Shown here in pieces: positions 25,619-32,219 of a stretch of DNA of 64,000 bases. The DNA is from Kribbella qitaiheensis (GTDB taxonomy: Bacteria > Actinomycetota > Actinomycetes > Propionibacteriales > Kribbellaceae), in the NCBI RefSeq assembly GCF_014217565.1, contig NZ_CP043661.1, forward strand, positions 4,092,001-4,156,000, written 5' to 3'. The notes under the pieces were generated by a model. The model made no database searches. It worked only from the letters and a program-made list of their open reading frames with translations, and was not told the origin of the DNA. Position numbers and translations under genes: made by a program. Every line of letters starts with the position of its first letter. Position 1 is the first letter of the stretch.

Positions 25619-26001
25619 TCGCCCAGCGAAGCGCGGATGCAGAAAAACACGACCCCGACCGGCCGCCTACTGGGAGTATCCGAGTGATTACGGAATGTCC
25701 CAGTGGGTTGCGGCCACGGAATCGCGCTACATGAAAGCTATTCAGTTGTCAGGCCCGACATTCCCCGTGCGCTCGGAGTCGCGCACGGAGGATGCCGGGG
25801 TGTTCACAATCCCCCGCCCACTATGGGGGCTCACACAGGGGCAGGCGGAGGATTGCGTCTTGGATACGGCGGGGGCATGCGGTTCTCTTTCCCGTCGGGC
25901 GGAATGGTCACACCACACGCGCCCCGCCGAAGTCAGGAATGATCGAGTAACAAGGCGGAAGGCTCGCCCCTTCCCCAAGCACATCAACCACCCTGACCGG
26001 T
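25619..26001. other. Stretch without a confident gene at the element's left end
   Basis: Several overlapping short frames exist on both strands, but none has a convincing start, codon pattern or recognisable domain. It may hold decayed sequence or a site for an excision factor. Confidence 0.5.
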
Positions 26002-26358
26002 CTACTCGACGTGTCCGGCAATCAGGATTTCTATACCGTAACTATGGAAGGCTGCTAGAACTTCCATCGGGTGATTTCCGAGGCCGGTGAGATGGTGCAC
26101 ACCGGGAATGATCAACACGTTTCCTTTGACGGCCTGAAGCTTTGCAATCATCTGAGTGAATGCGTCGGGCACACTTTCTAGCTTCTCTTCGAAAATGTCA
26201 TCTACCTTCAAGCCGCGTGACTGGCCGAAGCGAATCAGACCGTCCCGGGCGCGTCGGAAGTCGCTAGCGCTCATCATTGGCAATTCCCGTATGTAGACGG
26301 CGACATACGGCTTCTGCTTCTCTCTAATTTCCATGATATCCCCGTGTACTAGCTTCAT
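26002..26358 (-). CDS. Small protein resembling a degenerate serine-recombinase catalytic fold
   Basis: This 118-aa protein starts at ATG 26358 after AAAGGA. The pattern YVAVYIRELPMMSASDFRRA, then GLKVDDIFEEKLESVPDAF, LQAVKGNVLIIPGVHHLTGL and FHSYGIEILIAG follows the strand/helix order of resolvase catalytic domains (YxRVS, DxxSG, LxVxRLDRL, GIxxxxx). The nucleophile serine after the first strand is absent, so recombination activity is unlikely. It may be a recombination directionality or regulatory factor, or a repurposed fold. It is the last of three leftward genes in the cargo segment. The assignment is by pattern only. Confidence 0.5.
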   Translation of the reverse strand: MKLVHGDIMEIREKQKPYVAVYIRELPMMSASDFRRARDGLIRFGQSRGLKVDDIFEEKLESVPDAFTQMIAKLQAVKGNVLIIPGVHHLTGLGNHPMEVLAAFHSYGIEILIAGHVE

Positions 26359-26410
26359 TCGCCGGTTCCTTTTCGGTGGAAAGCTCGTTTATCGGGTTCC
26401 GTAAAACAGT

Positions 26411-26524
26411 CTATTGACTATCGCGTTTGTAATGCACCCAGGCGGCTGCTAGAAGAAACCCTGCCCCGCAACAAGCGAGAAATATGGCAATGTGGATTAG
26501 ATTCGCGGTGATCTCGTTACTCAC
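26411..26524 (-). CDS. 37-residue single-span membrane peptide
   Basis: The start GTG 26524 overlaps the stop of the upstream 63-aa gene (GTGA). The product MSNEITANLIHIAIFLACCG continues AGFLLAAAWVHYKRDSQ: a short polar N-terminus, about 21 hydrophobic residues with a CC pair, and a basic C-terminal tail. The layout fits a tiny membrane protein such as a toxin, holin-like peptide or membrane anchor. No homologue is recognised. The translational coupling and clean topology argue that it is real. Confidence 0.5.
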   Translation of the reverse strand: MSNEITANLIHIAIFLACCGAGFLLAAAWVHYKRDSQ

Positions 26525-26712
26525 GACAACGGAAGCAGAGTGCTGGGGTCCGGCAAGTCAGGCAGGGGATCAGACGTAATCCGTAGCGAAGGGAAACGTC
26601 GACGCATGGCAATCACGTACTCGCTCGCTAGGTCTCCGCAGGCGACATGATCAGCGATTGTTGACCTGCCGAACCACACGCGAACTCGCCGCCTGTCTGT
26701 GATCGTCGTCAT
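26521..26712 (-). CDS. Small conserved-type hypothetical protein
   Basis: This 63-aa protein starts at ATG 26712 with GAGG close upstream. The sequence VRVWFGRSTIADHVACGDLA with YVIAMRRRFPSLRITSDPLP resembles a group of short actinomycete hypothetical proteins with a WxGxxxADH opening and an AMRRRF segment. No function is known. It is divergent from the large HTH-TPR-YdcF gene, with a 75-bp gap that must carry both promoters, and is coupled to the 37-aa membrane peptide. Confidence 0.6.
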   Translation of the reverse strand: MTTITDRRRVRVWFGRSTIADHVACGDLASEYVIAMRRRFPSLRITSDPLPDLPDPSTLLPLS

Positions 26713-26787
26713 TGGCCTCGTCGCACCCTTTCCAGTCTCGAAGGTTGTTGGTGTCTCGCGGTTCTGGAAACAGCTTGGCTCGCGGAC

Positions 26788-28680
26788 TTGTGGCGCATAA
26801 CGGCCGTCTGCCGCCCTTCCGTCGCCCTTTGGTCGCCCTCAAGCGGACTGACCTGCCAGAATGGGAGTGACCCAGAGAGGTGGAGCGAGCTGCACGAGCA
26901 GTGGACAGGCCAGTCAGCAAGGCTGCTGCGGACACGCGCCTTGCGCCTTAGCGTGCGCGAATTCGCGGCCCTGCTGGGCGTGCCTGACAGGACGGTGTCC
27001 AAGTGGGAGGCCGCCGGGGAAAGCCGGACGCCGCGACCGCACATGCAGGCCATCTTGGACACGGCGCTTCATCTGGCCGATGCAGAAGCTCAGGCGCGCT
27101 TTGAAAACGCTCTTGGTTCAACAGGCTCGATTGATTCGCCTAGTACCGGAATATTCTTACCCTCTGGCAATGGCGTCGATGTTAATTCTTGGGCGGACGA
27201 CGTTGATCGGGCTCGGCTTTATGCTGACCGACAGGATTTCCAGTTTGCATCACGCTTAATGCAGCGGTGGCTCGTCCGAGCGGAAGATGCCCGAATGGAC
27301 GAAAGTACTATTTACCTCAAAGGTCAAAGTCTCGTGGTGTTGGGAAATGTTCAACGGGATCAGGGGATTCTGCGAGGCCCCCATTCGGCAGACTCGGTGT
27401 ACCGGCAGGCTCTGGCCTGTTTCAAGTCATTGCATGCGGACCGGCGGCACGCTCAGGTTGAGCTTTTGACCACTGTTCTTGCTGAGATGTCAGGCGGACT
27501 AGAGGTGTCCGCCCGGCAATATCAACTTTTGGCCGATGACGAACGTTTGGGCGCGCTTGATCGTGCAAGGGCAAGGCTCTGGATTGGCACTGCTCTTTCT
27601 AAGAAATCTCGCCTGACTGAGGATCGGTCGGACGCGACAGTTCAGGCTATCGTGCGTGCAATTCAGGATTTCGAGACTCTAGATGAACCTGATGAGTGGA
27701 GCGTCTCTCATCAGAAGTTGGCACTTGCATATCTTGCCGCTGGTGATCCAATCAAAGCCGCCGAGGCGATCGATATCGCTGCGACTGGACACCATTTGGG
27801 TTCTCCCTTGCAACAAGTTCGCTTGAGTACCGCGCAAGCTCATATCTTATGCTCGGATCCTGCAAGTCGTGACAGCGGATTTGCACTCCTAGACCAGACT
27901 TACGAATTGGCTGAGAAATTCGGTCTAGCTCATCAGATGGTCAGCATTAGGCGTATCCGCGCCGACGTTGAATCGACACCAAAGCAGAAGAATTCTAACT
28001 CCCCCGGAAGGAAACCTCTAGCCGTGGCCGCCTTACCCACCAGCGAACAACTCGAAGATGCCCTGCTTATCTGGAAGTATCACCAGATGGGCCATGAGTT
28101 AAAGTCGGTAGACGCTGCGATCGGACTTGGGAGTCATGACCTAGGCGTTGCTGACTACGCGGCCGAACTGTATCGCCGAGAGTTCTTCCCCGTGGTTGTT
28201 TTCAGCGGTGGGAACAGTCCGACGACTAAGGCTAAATTCCCGCGAGGTGAGGCCGTTCATTATAAGGAACATGCCGTGTCGCTCGGGATTCCGGAGACGT
28301 CTATTCTGGTCGATGTTGAGGCCACGAACACGGGTCAGAACATCACATTGTCGAAAAGGGTCCTCGCGCAAGAGAGCATTCTGCCGGACAGCGTAATGCT
28401 CATCTCGAAGCCGTACATGGAACGGCGAGCATACGCAACGTGTCGCAAAATGTGGCCGGAAGTGCAGGTCGTGTGCGCATCCGAGCCCTTGAAGTTTGAC
28501 GACTACATTTCGAACATTGGCAACGCAAAGCTCGTTATCGATATGCTTGTCGGCGACTTGCAGCGTGTTATCGAGTATCCGAAGATGGGCTTTGCCGTAG
28601 AACAAGTGGTCCCGGAGGAAATTCAAGGCGCGTTCCAACGCCTTATCGAGGCCGGATACACCTCGCGGCTCATGAGTTAG
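26788..28680 (+). CDS. HTH-TPR-YdcF (DUF218) fusion protein, cargo of the integrative element
   Basis: The frame of 630 codons opens at TTG 26788; no ATG or GTG occurs in frame before the conserved part, so the true start is uncertain. About residues 35-95 form an XRE-like helix-turn-helix (LRLSVREFAALLGVPDRTVS, KWEAAGESRTPRPHMQAILD). About 120-400 are helical TPR-like repeats (DEWSVSHQKLALAYLAAGDP). About 415-630 are a YdcF/SanA/ElyC-type DUF218 domain (DAAIGLGSHDLGVADYAAEL, FFPVVVFSGGNSPTT, VDVEATNTGQNITLSKRVL). YdcF-fold proteins bind nucleotide-like ligands and act in envelope or unknown reactions. The WbqC gene starts directly after its stop. GC is near 50-55%, well below the chromosome. 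Confidence 0.75.
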   Translation: MWRITAVCRPSVALWSPSSGLTCQNGSDPERWSELHEQWTGQSARLLRTRALRLSVREFAALLGVPDRTVSKWEAAGESRTPRPHMQAILDTALHLADAEAQARFENALGSTGSIDSPSTGIFLPSGNGVDVNSWADDVDRARLYADRQDFQFASRLMQRWLVRAEDARMDESTIYLKGQSLVVLGNVQRDQGILRGPHSADSVYRQALACFKSLHADRRHAQVELLTTVLAEMSGGLEVSARQYQLLADDERLGALDRARARLWIGTALSKKSRLTEDRSDATVQAIVRAIQDFETLDEPDEWSVSHQKLALAYLAAGDPIKAAEAIDIAATGHHLGSPLQQVRLSTAQAHILCSDPASRDSGFALLDQTYELAEKFGLAHQMVSIRRIRADVESTPKQKNSNSPGRKPLAVAALPTSEQLEDALLIWKYHQMGHELKSVDAAIGLGSHDLGVADYAAELYRREFFPVVVFSGGNSPTTKAKFPRGEAVHYKEHAVSLGIPETSILVDVEATNTGQNITLSKRVLAQESILPDSVMLISKPYMERRAYATCRKMWPEVQVVCASEPLKFDDYISNIGNAKLVIDMLVGDLQRVIEYPKMGFAVEQVVPEEIQGAFQRLIEAGYTSRLMS

Positions 28681-29382
28681 GTGCATACGTTGAATCGAAT
28701 TTGCGCCATTCATCAGCCGAACTTTCTTCCGCGTCTAAGCACGATAGCCAAGATCTTATCTGCGGATGTTTGGATCATCCTTGATGATGTGCAGTTCTGC
28801 CGACGTGACTACCAGAACCGCGCAAAGCTCGCCTCACTCGCAACTCCTGAAATGTGGCACTGGCTTACCCTGCCGGTGCATCTGCCCGATGGACAGCGCA
28901 CTGAGATTCGACGGGTGGAGTTTGCCGACACTTACAAACTCGCGAGACGCGTTCGCCGGATACTCGCACAGAACCTTAGGACTGGCCCACAATGGGACGC
29001 GCTTGAGCATGCTTTAAGGCCGGTTCTGACCCAAATTGAAGAATCCAAGCAACTTCACGAAGTGGCAGAGCTATCGACTCGCGTTCTGCTAGAGATGGTC
29101 GGATGGCATGGACAGATAGTCCGAAGCAGTGACTTTGAAGTGAGGCAGGACCGCTCATCGCGATTGGCTGACCTAACGCAGGCCGTACAGGCTGAGACGT
29201 ACTTGTGCGGTACCGGCGGAAGACGCTACCTAGACGAATCGCCTTTCACACAAGCTGGTCTCACCGTTGAATACTTTGAAAGTCCGCACTGGCTCAGTTC
29301 TGAGATTTGGCACTCTGGCAAAGGCCTCAGCGCCGTCTGCACGCTCTCGGAGCACTCCCTCCAGCCTCCACACGCATGCTGA
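28681..29382 (+). CDS. WbqC-family protein
   Basis: This 233-aa protein begins at GTG 28681, immediately after the TAG of the upstream gene. It shows the WbqC hallmarks: AIHQPNFLPRLSTIAKILSA, DVWIILDDVQFCRRDYQNRA, WLTLPVHLPDGQRTEIRRVE and YLCGTGGRRYLDESPF. WbqC proteins occur in O-antigen and other glycan or unusual metabolite clusters. Their reaction is not established, and a transfer or ligase role is suspected. The last residues (LSEHSLQPPHAC) look shortened, and the same frame continues past the stop into high-GC sequence from another gene, so the 3' end may have been rearranged. Zero spacing to the YdcF fusion implies a shared function. Confidence 0.78.
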   Translation: MHTLNRICAIHQPNFLPRLSTIAKILSADVWIILDDVQFCRRDYQNRAKLASLATPEMWHWLTLPVHLPDGQRTEIRRVEFADTYKLARRVRRILAQNLRTGPQWDALEHALRPVLTQIEESKQLHEVAELSTRVLLEMVGWHGQIVRSSDFEVRQDRSSRLADLTQAVQAETYLCGTGGRRYLDESPFTQAGLTVEYFESPHWLSSEIWHSGKGLSAVCTLSEHSLQPPHAC

Positions 29383-29889
29383 GCCCCCGGCAAGTTCCTG
29401 CTGTCGGCACCCGGTCACGACACCGCCCGCAAAGCCCGCGCCTACTGGATCACAGACAAGGAGATCACCCGCACCGCCACACGCAACGCACGCCCCACCG
29501 ACCGGCCCCAGGACCAGTCGCGCGACGGCTCGGCGAACGTCCCCGGGACCCACGCCGGCCACAACCCTCGCGACGGCTCACAGACCCCGTCAGGAGCCGC
29601 ACAGGCGGGACCGGGACAGACCGCGACCTCAGCGACCACACGAAAGGACGACCGGCCGACCAGCCCTGACATGGTGCTGTGGCAGGCACTGACCACCGCA
29701 CCACCCGAAGGGCTCAGCCCGGCCCAGCTACGCGACCTCACCGGCATCTCCGCCCGGACCATCACCCGACGGCTCAGCACCGCTCACGCTGCCGGAGTCA
29801 TCACCCAAGTCAGTAAAGGCAGGTGGCGGGCGACCCGCCCCGGAAAACCCGCCGACCCACCCACCCCGAGAAACAGTGACGTTACGTGA
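29383..29889 (+). pseudogene. C-terminal remnant of a high-GC gene with a winged-helix end
   Basis: Directly after the WbqC stop and in the same frame, 168 codons are open: APGKFLLSAPGHDTARKARA, a low-complexity linker, then LRDLTGISARTITRRLSTAH with AAGVITQVSKGRWRATRPG, a winged helix-turn-helix. There is no start codon with a ribosome site at the beginning; a 72-aa frame from ATG 29671 would cover only the helix-turn-helix. The abrupt GC rise at about 29340 suggests a joint between imported cargo and the original backbone of the element. It was perhaps a replication or regulatory gene. Confidence 0.5.
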
Positions 29890-30020
29890 TCGTCCCCGGA
29901 TCGTCCCGTCGTCCCGAAATCCCGGCCTCGCCCGCACGTTAAGGGCACACGTCCATCCGCACCGGGACAAACGGACACGCCCCCGCGCCAATCACTCACG
30001 GTGATCGAAAGGCAGTGCAT

Positions 30021-30058
30021 GGGCCGAGCGCTGAATGGGGGTTTTCAGCGCCCGGCCC
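30021..30058. terminator. Long hairpin upstream of the small element ORF
   Basis: GGGCCGAGCGCTGAA (30021-30035) pairs with TTCAGCGCCCGGCCC (30044-30058) with one mismatch. It may be a terminator of the fragment at 29889 or a structural element. Confidence 0.5.
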
Positions 30059-30135
30059 GTTCCACGCGAGCCGGGGTGACCCGGCTCATGGATGCGCGCA
30101 ACACCCGGAAACCTACCCACCGGAGGTGAGCCACC

Positions 30136-30396
30136 ACGACACAGCCGAACCATCACGCCAACCGCGCCGCACAACCGGCGAGAAAGGAGCCACAAGCAAC
30201 CACCACCCGCACCAACCAGCGCACCGGACCCGACGAGTCCGGCCGCTGGCCAACCGCCGAACAAACCGCCGCGCAGGAAGGATCAGCCCTCACCATCGAA
30301 CGAGCCGATGAACTGGTCGCGCCCGTCGTCGCCGCAGCACCCGCACCGACCCCAGAACTCATCGAGCTACTCGCCCGGCTTCTCGGCCACCGCTAA
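30136..30396 (+). CDS. Small hypothetical ORF, apparently with an ACG in place of a start codon
   Basis: An open frame of 87 codons runs from ACG 30136 to TAA 30394-30396 (TTTRTNQRTGPDESGRWPTA, ALTIERADELVAPVVAAAPA, PELIELLARLLGHR). GGAGG lies 9 nt upstream of the ACG, and no ATG, GTG or TTG occurs at the expected place, so the start may have mutated from ATG or the gene is dead. The C-terminal amphipathic helix looks like real protein. It ends just before a strong terminator facing the integrase gene. Confidence 0.35.
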   Translation, partial: TTQPNHHANRAAQPARKEPQATTTRTNQRTGPDESGRWPTAEQTAAQEGSALTIERADELVAPVVAAAPAPTPELIELLARLLGHR

Positions 30397-30414
30397 CCCC
30401 ATCCGCACCAACAA

Positions 30415-30458
30415 ACGCCGTGCCCGCAACCCCTTCTCAGGGATTGCGGGCACGGCGT
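30415..30458. terminator. Bidirectional terminator
   Basis: ACGCCGTGCCCGCAA (30415-30429) is exactly complementary to TTGCGGGCACGGCGT (30444-30458), with an inner CCC/GGG. It lies between the small ORF (+) and the end of the integrase gene (-). Confidence 0.85.
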
Positions 30459-30476
30459 CTTGGCGTCCGCTTCTGG

Positions 30477-32180
30477 TCACTGCGCCTTGCGGCTAGTCCG
30501 TGGCTTGGTCGGCGTCTTCTCAGCCGCTGCCGCCTTCTGTGACGCGGTCGGCCGCTGCTGACGCTTCGGCGGGGCCGGGATGCTGTCGGGGTCCCAGTCG
30601 GTCAGGAACTTGACCCGGTCCTCCGGCTCGCACCGGGGACCCGGTGACGGGGCAGGCAGCACGGCCAGATACCCCAGCCACTCCGGCACCAGCAGATACC
30701 GCGCCACCAGACGGCGAGTGGACATCGGAGCGTCTTCCCACCACTGGTCAACGTCTTGCCCCGGATCGAGAATGCCCGCCATCTCCGCAGGCGTCGTCAA
30801 CTCCTTCTCCCGCCCTTCCGCCGCGAGCAGACGGGCAAGAATGCCGGGCTCTGCACCGGCCGCGAGCATCGGAGAGATTTCACCCCTACCCAGCTTGTCG
30901 GCAAGGTCACGATGCTCGGCGCGGATATCCGCGATCTCGTCACGAACCGCTTTCAGCGCCTTGCCATTCCCGGACCGCTGCGCGAACTTGCTGTAAACAT
31001 CCTTACGCTTCACGAAGCCCTTGATAGCGCGCTCCGCCAAAACATCAACCTCAGCCTTACCGATCCTGACACAGCCCCGCTTATGGCAGGTGTACTCGGC
31101 ACGCTCATTCTTGAACCTGACCGCGATACACCCACCACACTTCCCACACCTACCGATCATCGACACAAGATGAATGCCCCGGCCCGGTCGCGTGGTGCTG
31201 CGCGTCTTGTCGGCCAAGATCTCCTGAACCGCGAAGAACTGGTCCCGCGACACCAACGCATCCCACTGGCCGGGAAGGTACTGCACAGTTTCCTTGTTCG
31301 GCAGGCCACCTTTACGGCCCGGATCGTAAACCCGCTCCCCGATATAGACACGATTCAAGGCAAGAGCGCGCAAATGCTCAGAAGTCCACGGCTTCCCCGA
31401 CCGGGTCCGGTATCCCTCACGATCGAACTCTGCGGCGATCTCCCGCAACGAATGCCGTGCCTCCAACCGCGCGAACAGTTTCGCCACAATCGGCGCTTCG
31501 TTCGGGTCCGGTTCCTGCGCCACGAACTTTCGCGTCAGCCCGTCATACTGACGACGGTAACCGAACGGCACCCGGCCATGCGGCTTACCCGCCCGGGCAT
31601 CCGCAGCAATAGCACGTAAAGACCGCTGAGAAATCTTCCAGGCGTCATACTCGGAATCTGTCGCGTCTTCGATCAGCGAACGACGATCCCGGCCGTTCGC
31701 CGGATCATAAGTGCGGTGATGCGTCGTGACGTGAATCAAAACGCCGCGCGACTCGCACAAATCAATGAGATAAACCCATTCGCCGACCTCACGGCTACCC
31801 CGCGACGATTCCCACAACATCAAAACCTGAGCACCGAAAGTATCCGCCTCAAGATCCGCAATCAGCCGCTCGAAATCCTCACGCTCACGCTGCTTGTACC
31901 GCGACGCCGAACGGTTGTCATCACGGTACGGCTTCCCCAGAACAAACCCGACCCGCGACGCCTCCTCAGCGTTCTCATCGTGCTGCTCCTCCGGCGAACG
32001 AGCAACCCCGGACTTGTCCGACGACACCCGCAGATACTCACGCGCACCCAACCCACCACCCGCAGCACCCACCCCAGCCACCCCAGGTGCCATCACCAGC
32101 GCGGCAACAGCAGCCTGTTTCGCCTTACCTGCTTGAAGATTCGCACTCCTGCGCCTCGGTCCCGCCGTAGACTTCGTCAT
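30477..32180 (-). CDS. int: Large serine recombinase (integrase) of the 6.6-kb element
   Basis: The 567-aa product starts at ATG 32180 and has the three parts of a large serine integrase. The resolvase catalytic domain has AREYLRVSSDKSGVARSPEE with the nucleophile Ser and VLMLWESSRGSREVGEWV. The Recombinase domain runs through GKPHGRVPFGYRR and RTRSGKPWTSEHLRAL. A zinc-ribbon region has CGKCGGCIAVRF and YTCHKRGC, followed by a coiled region. The C-terminus is lysine/arginine rich. It would catalyse attP x attB recombination; the attachment core is 33 bp from its start. Excision would need a directionality factor, not identified here. Confidence 0.95.
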   Translation of the reverse strand: MTKSTAGPRRRSANLQAGKAKQAAVAALVMAPGVAGVGAAGGGLGAREYLRVSSDKSGVARSPEEQHDENAEEASRVGFVLGKPYRDDNRSASRYKQREREDFERLIADLEADTFGAQVLMLWESSRGSREVGEWVYLIDLCESRGVLIHVTTHHRTYDPANGRDRRSLIEDATDSEYDAWKISQRSLRAIAADARAGKPHGRVPFGYRRQYDGLTRKFVAQEPDPNEAPIVAKLFARLEARHSLREIAAEFDREGYRTRSGKPWTSEHLRALALNRVYIGERVYDPGRKGGLPNKETVQYLPGQWDALVSRDQFFAVQEILADKTRSTTRPGRGIHLVSMIGRCGKCGGCIAVRFKNERAEYTCHKRGCVRIGKAEVDVLAERAIKGFVKRKDVYSKFAQRSGNGKALKAVRDEIADIRAEHRDLADKLGRGEISPMLAAGAEPGILARLLAAEGREKELTTPAEMAGILDPGQDVDQWWEDAPMSTRRLVARYLLVPEWLGYLAVLPAPSPGPRCEPEDRVKFLTDWDPDSIPAPPKRQQRPTASQKAAAAEKTPTKPRTSRKAQ

Positions 32181-32196
32181 ACCCACACACTAACGC

Positions 32197-32219
32197 CACT
32201 TAGTGAGGTACAAGGTTGC
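32197..32219. other. Attachment site at the right end (attR-type)
   Basis: The element half-arm GTGAGGTACAAG (32203-32214) runs into the core AGGTTGC (32213-32219); DUF222/HNH coding sequence continues to the right. Joined with the left arm it gives a dyad with 11 of 12 paired positions around GTTG. Confidence 0.75.

Larger units (their letters stand above)
25588..32219. mobile_element. 6.6-kb integrative element of the large-serine-recombinase type, inserted in a DUF222/HNH gene
   Basis: Both ends carry the 7-bp core AGGTTGC (25588-25594 and 32213-32219). The integrase gene (30477-32180) lies 33 bp from the right end, as usual for serine integrases. Flanking half-genes rejoin exactly in frame, so this is a clean insertion. 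Contents from left: an uncertain 380-bp stretch, three small leftward genes, the HTH-TPR-YdcF gene, a WbqC gene, a decayed winged-helix fragment, a small ORF and the integrase. No transfer or capsid genes are present, so it would need help from another element or phage to move, or it is a cargo island. Confidence 0.88.

Noticed and set aside
25703-25987. Short open frames on both strands near the left end of the serine-integrase element
   Set aside because: Glycine/histidine- or serine/arginine-rich products without ribosome sites or recognisable domains; they overlap each other.
26651-27062. Minus-strand frames overlapping the start of the HTH-TPR-YdcF gene
   Set aside because: They lie opposite the helix-turn-helix coding region and have no domain.
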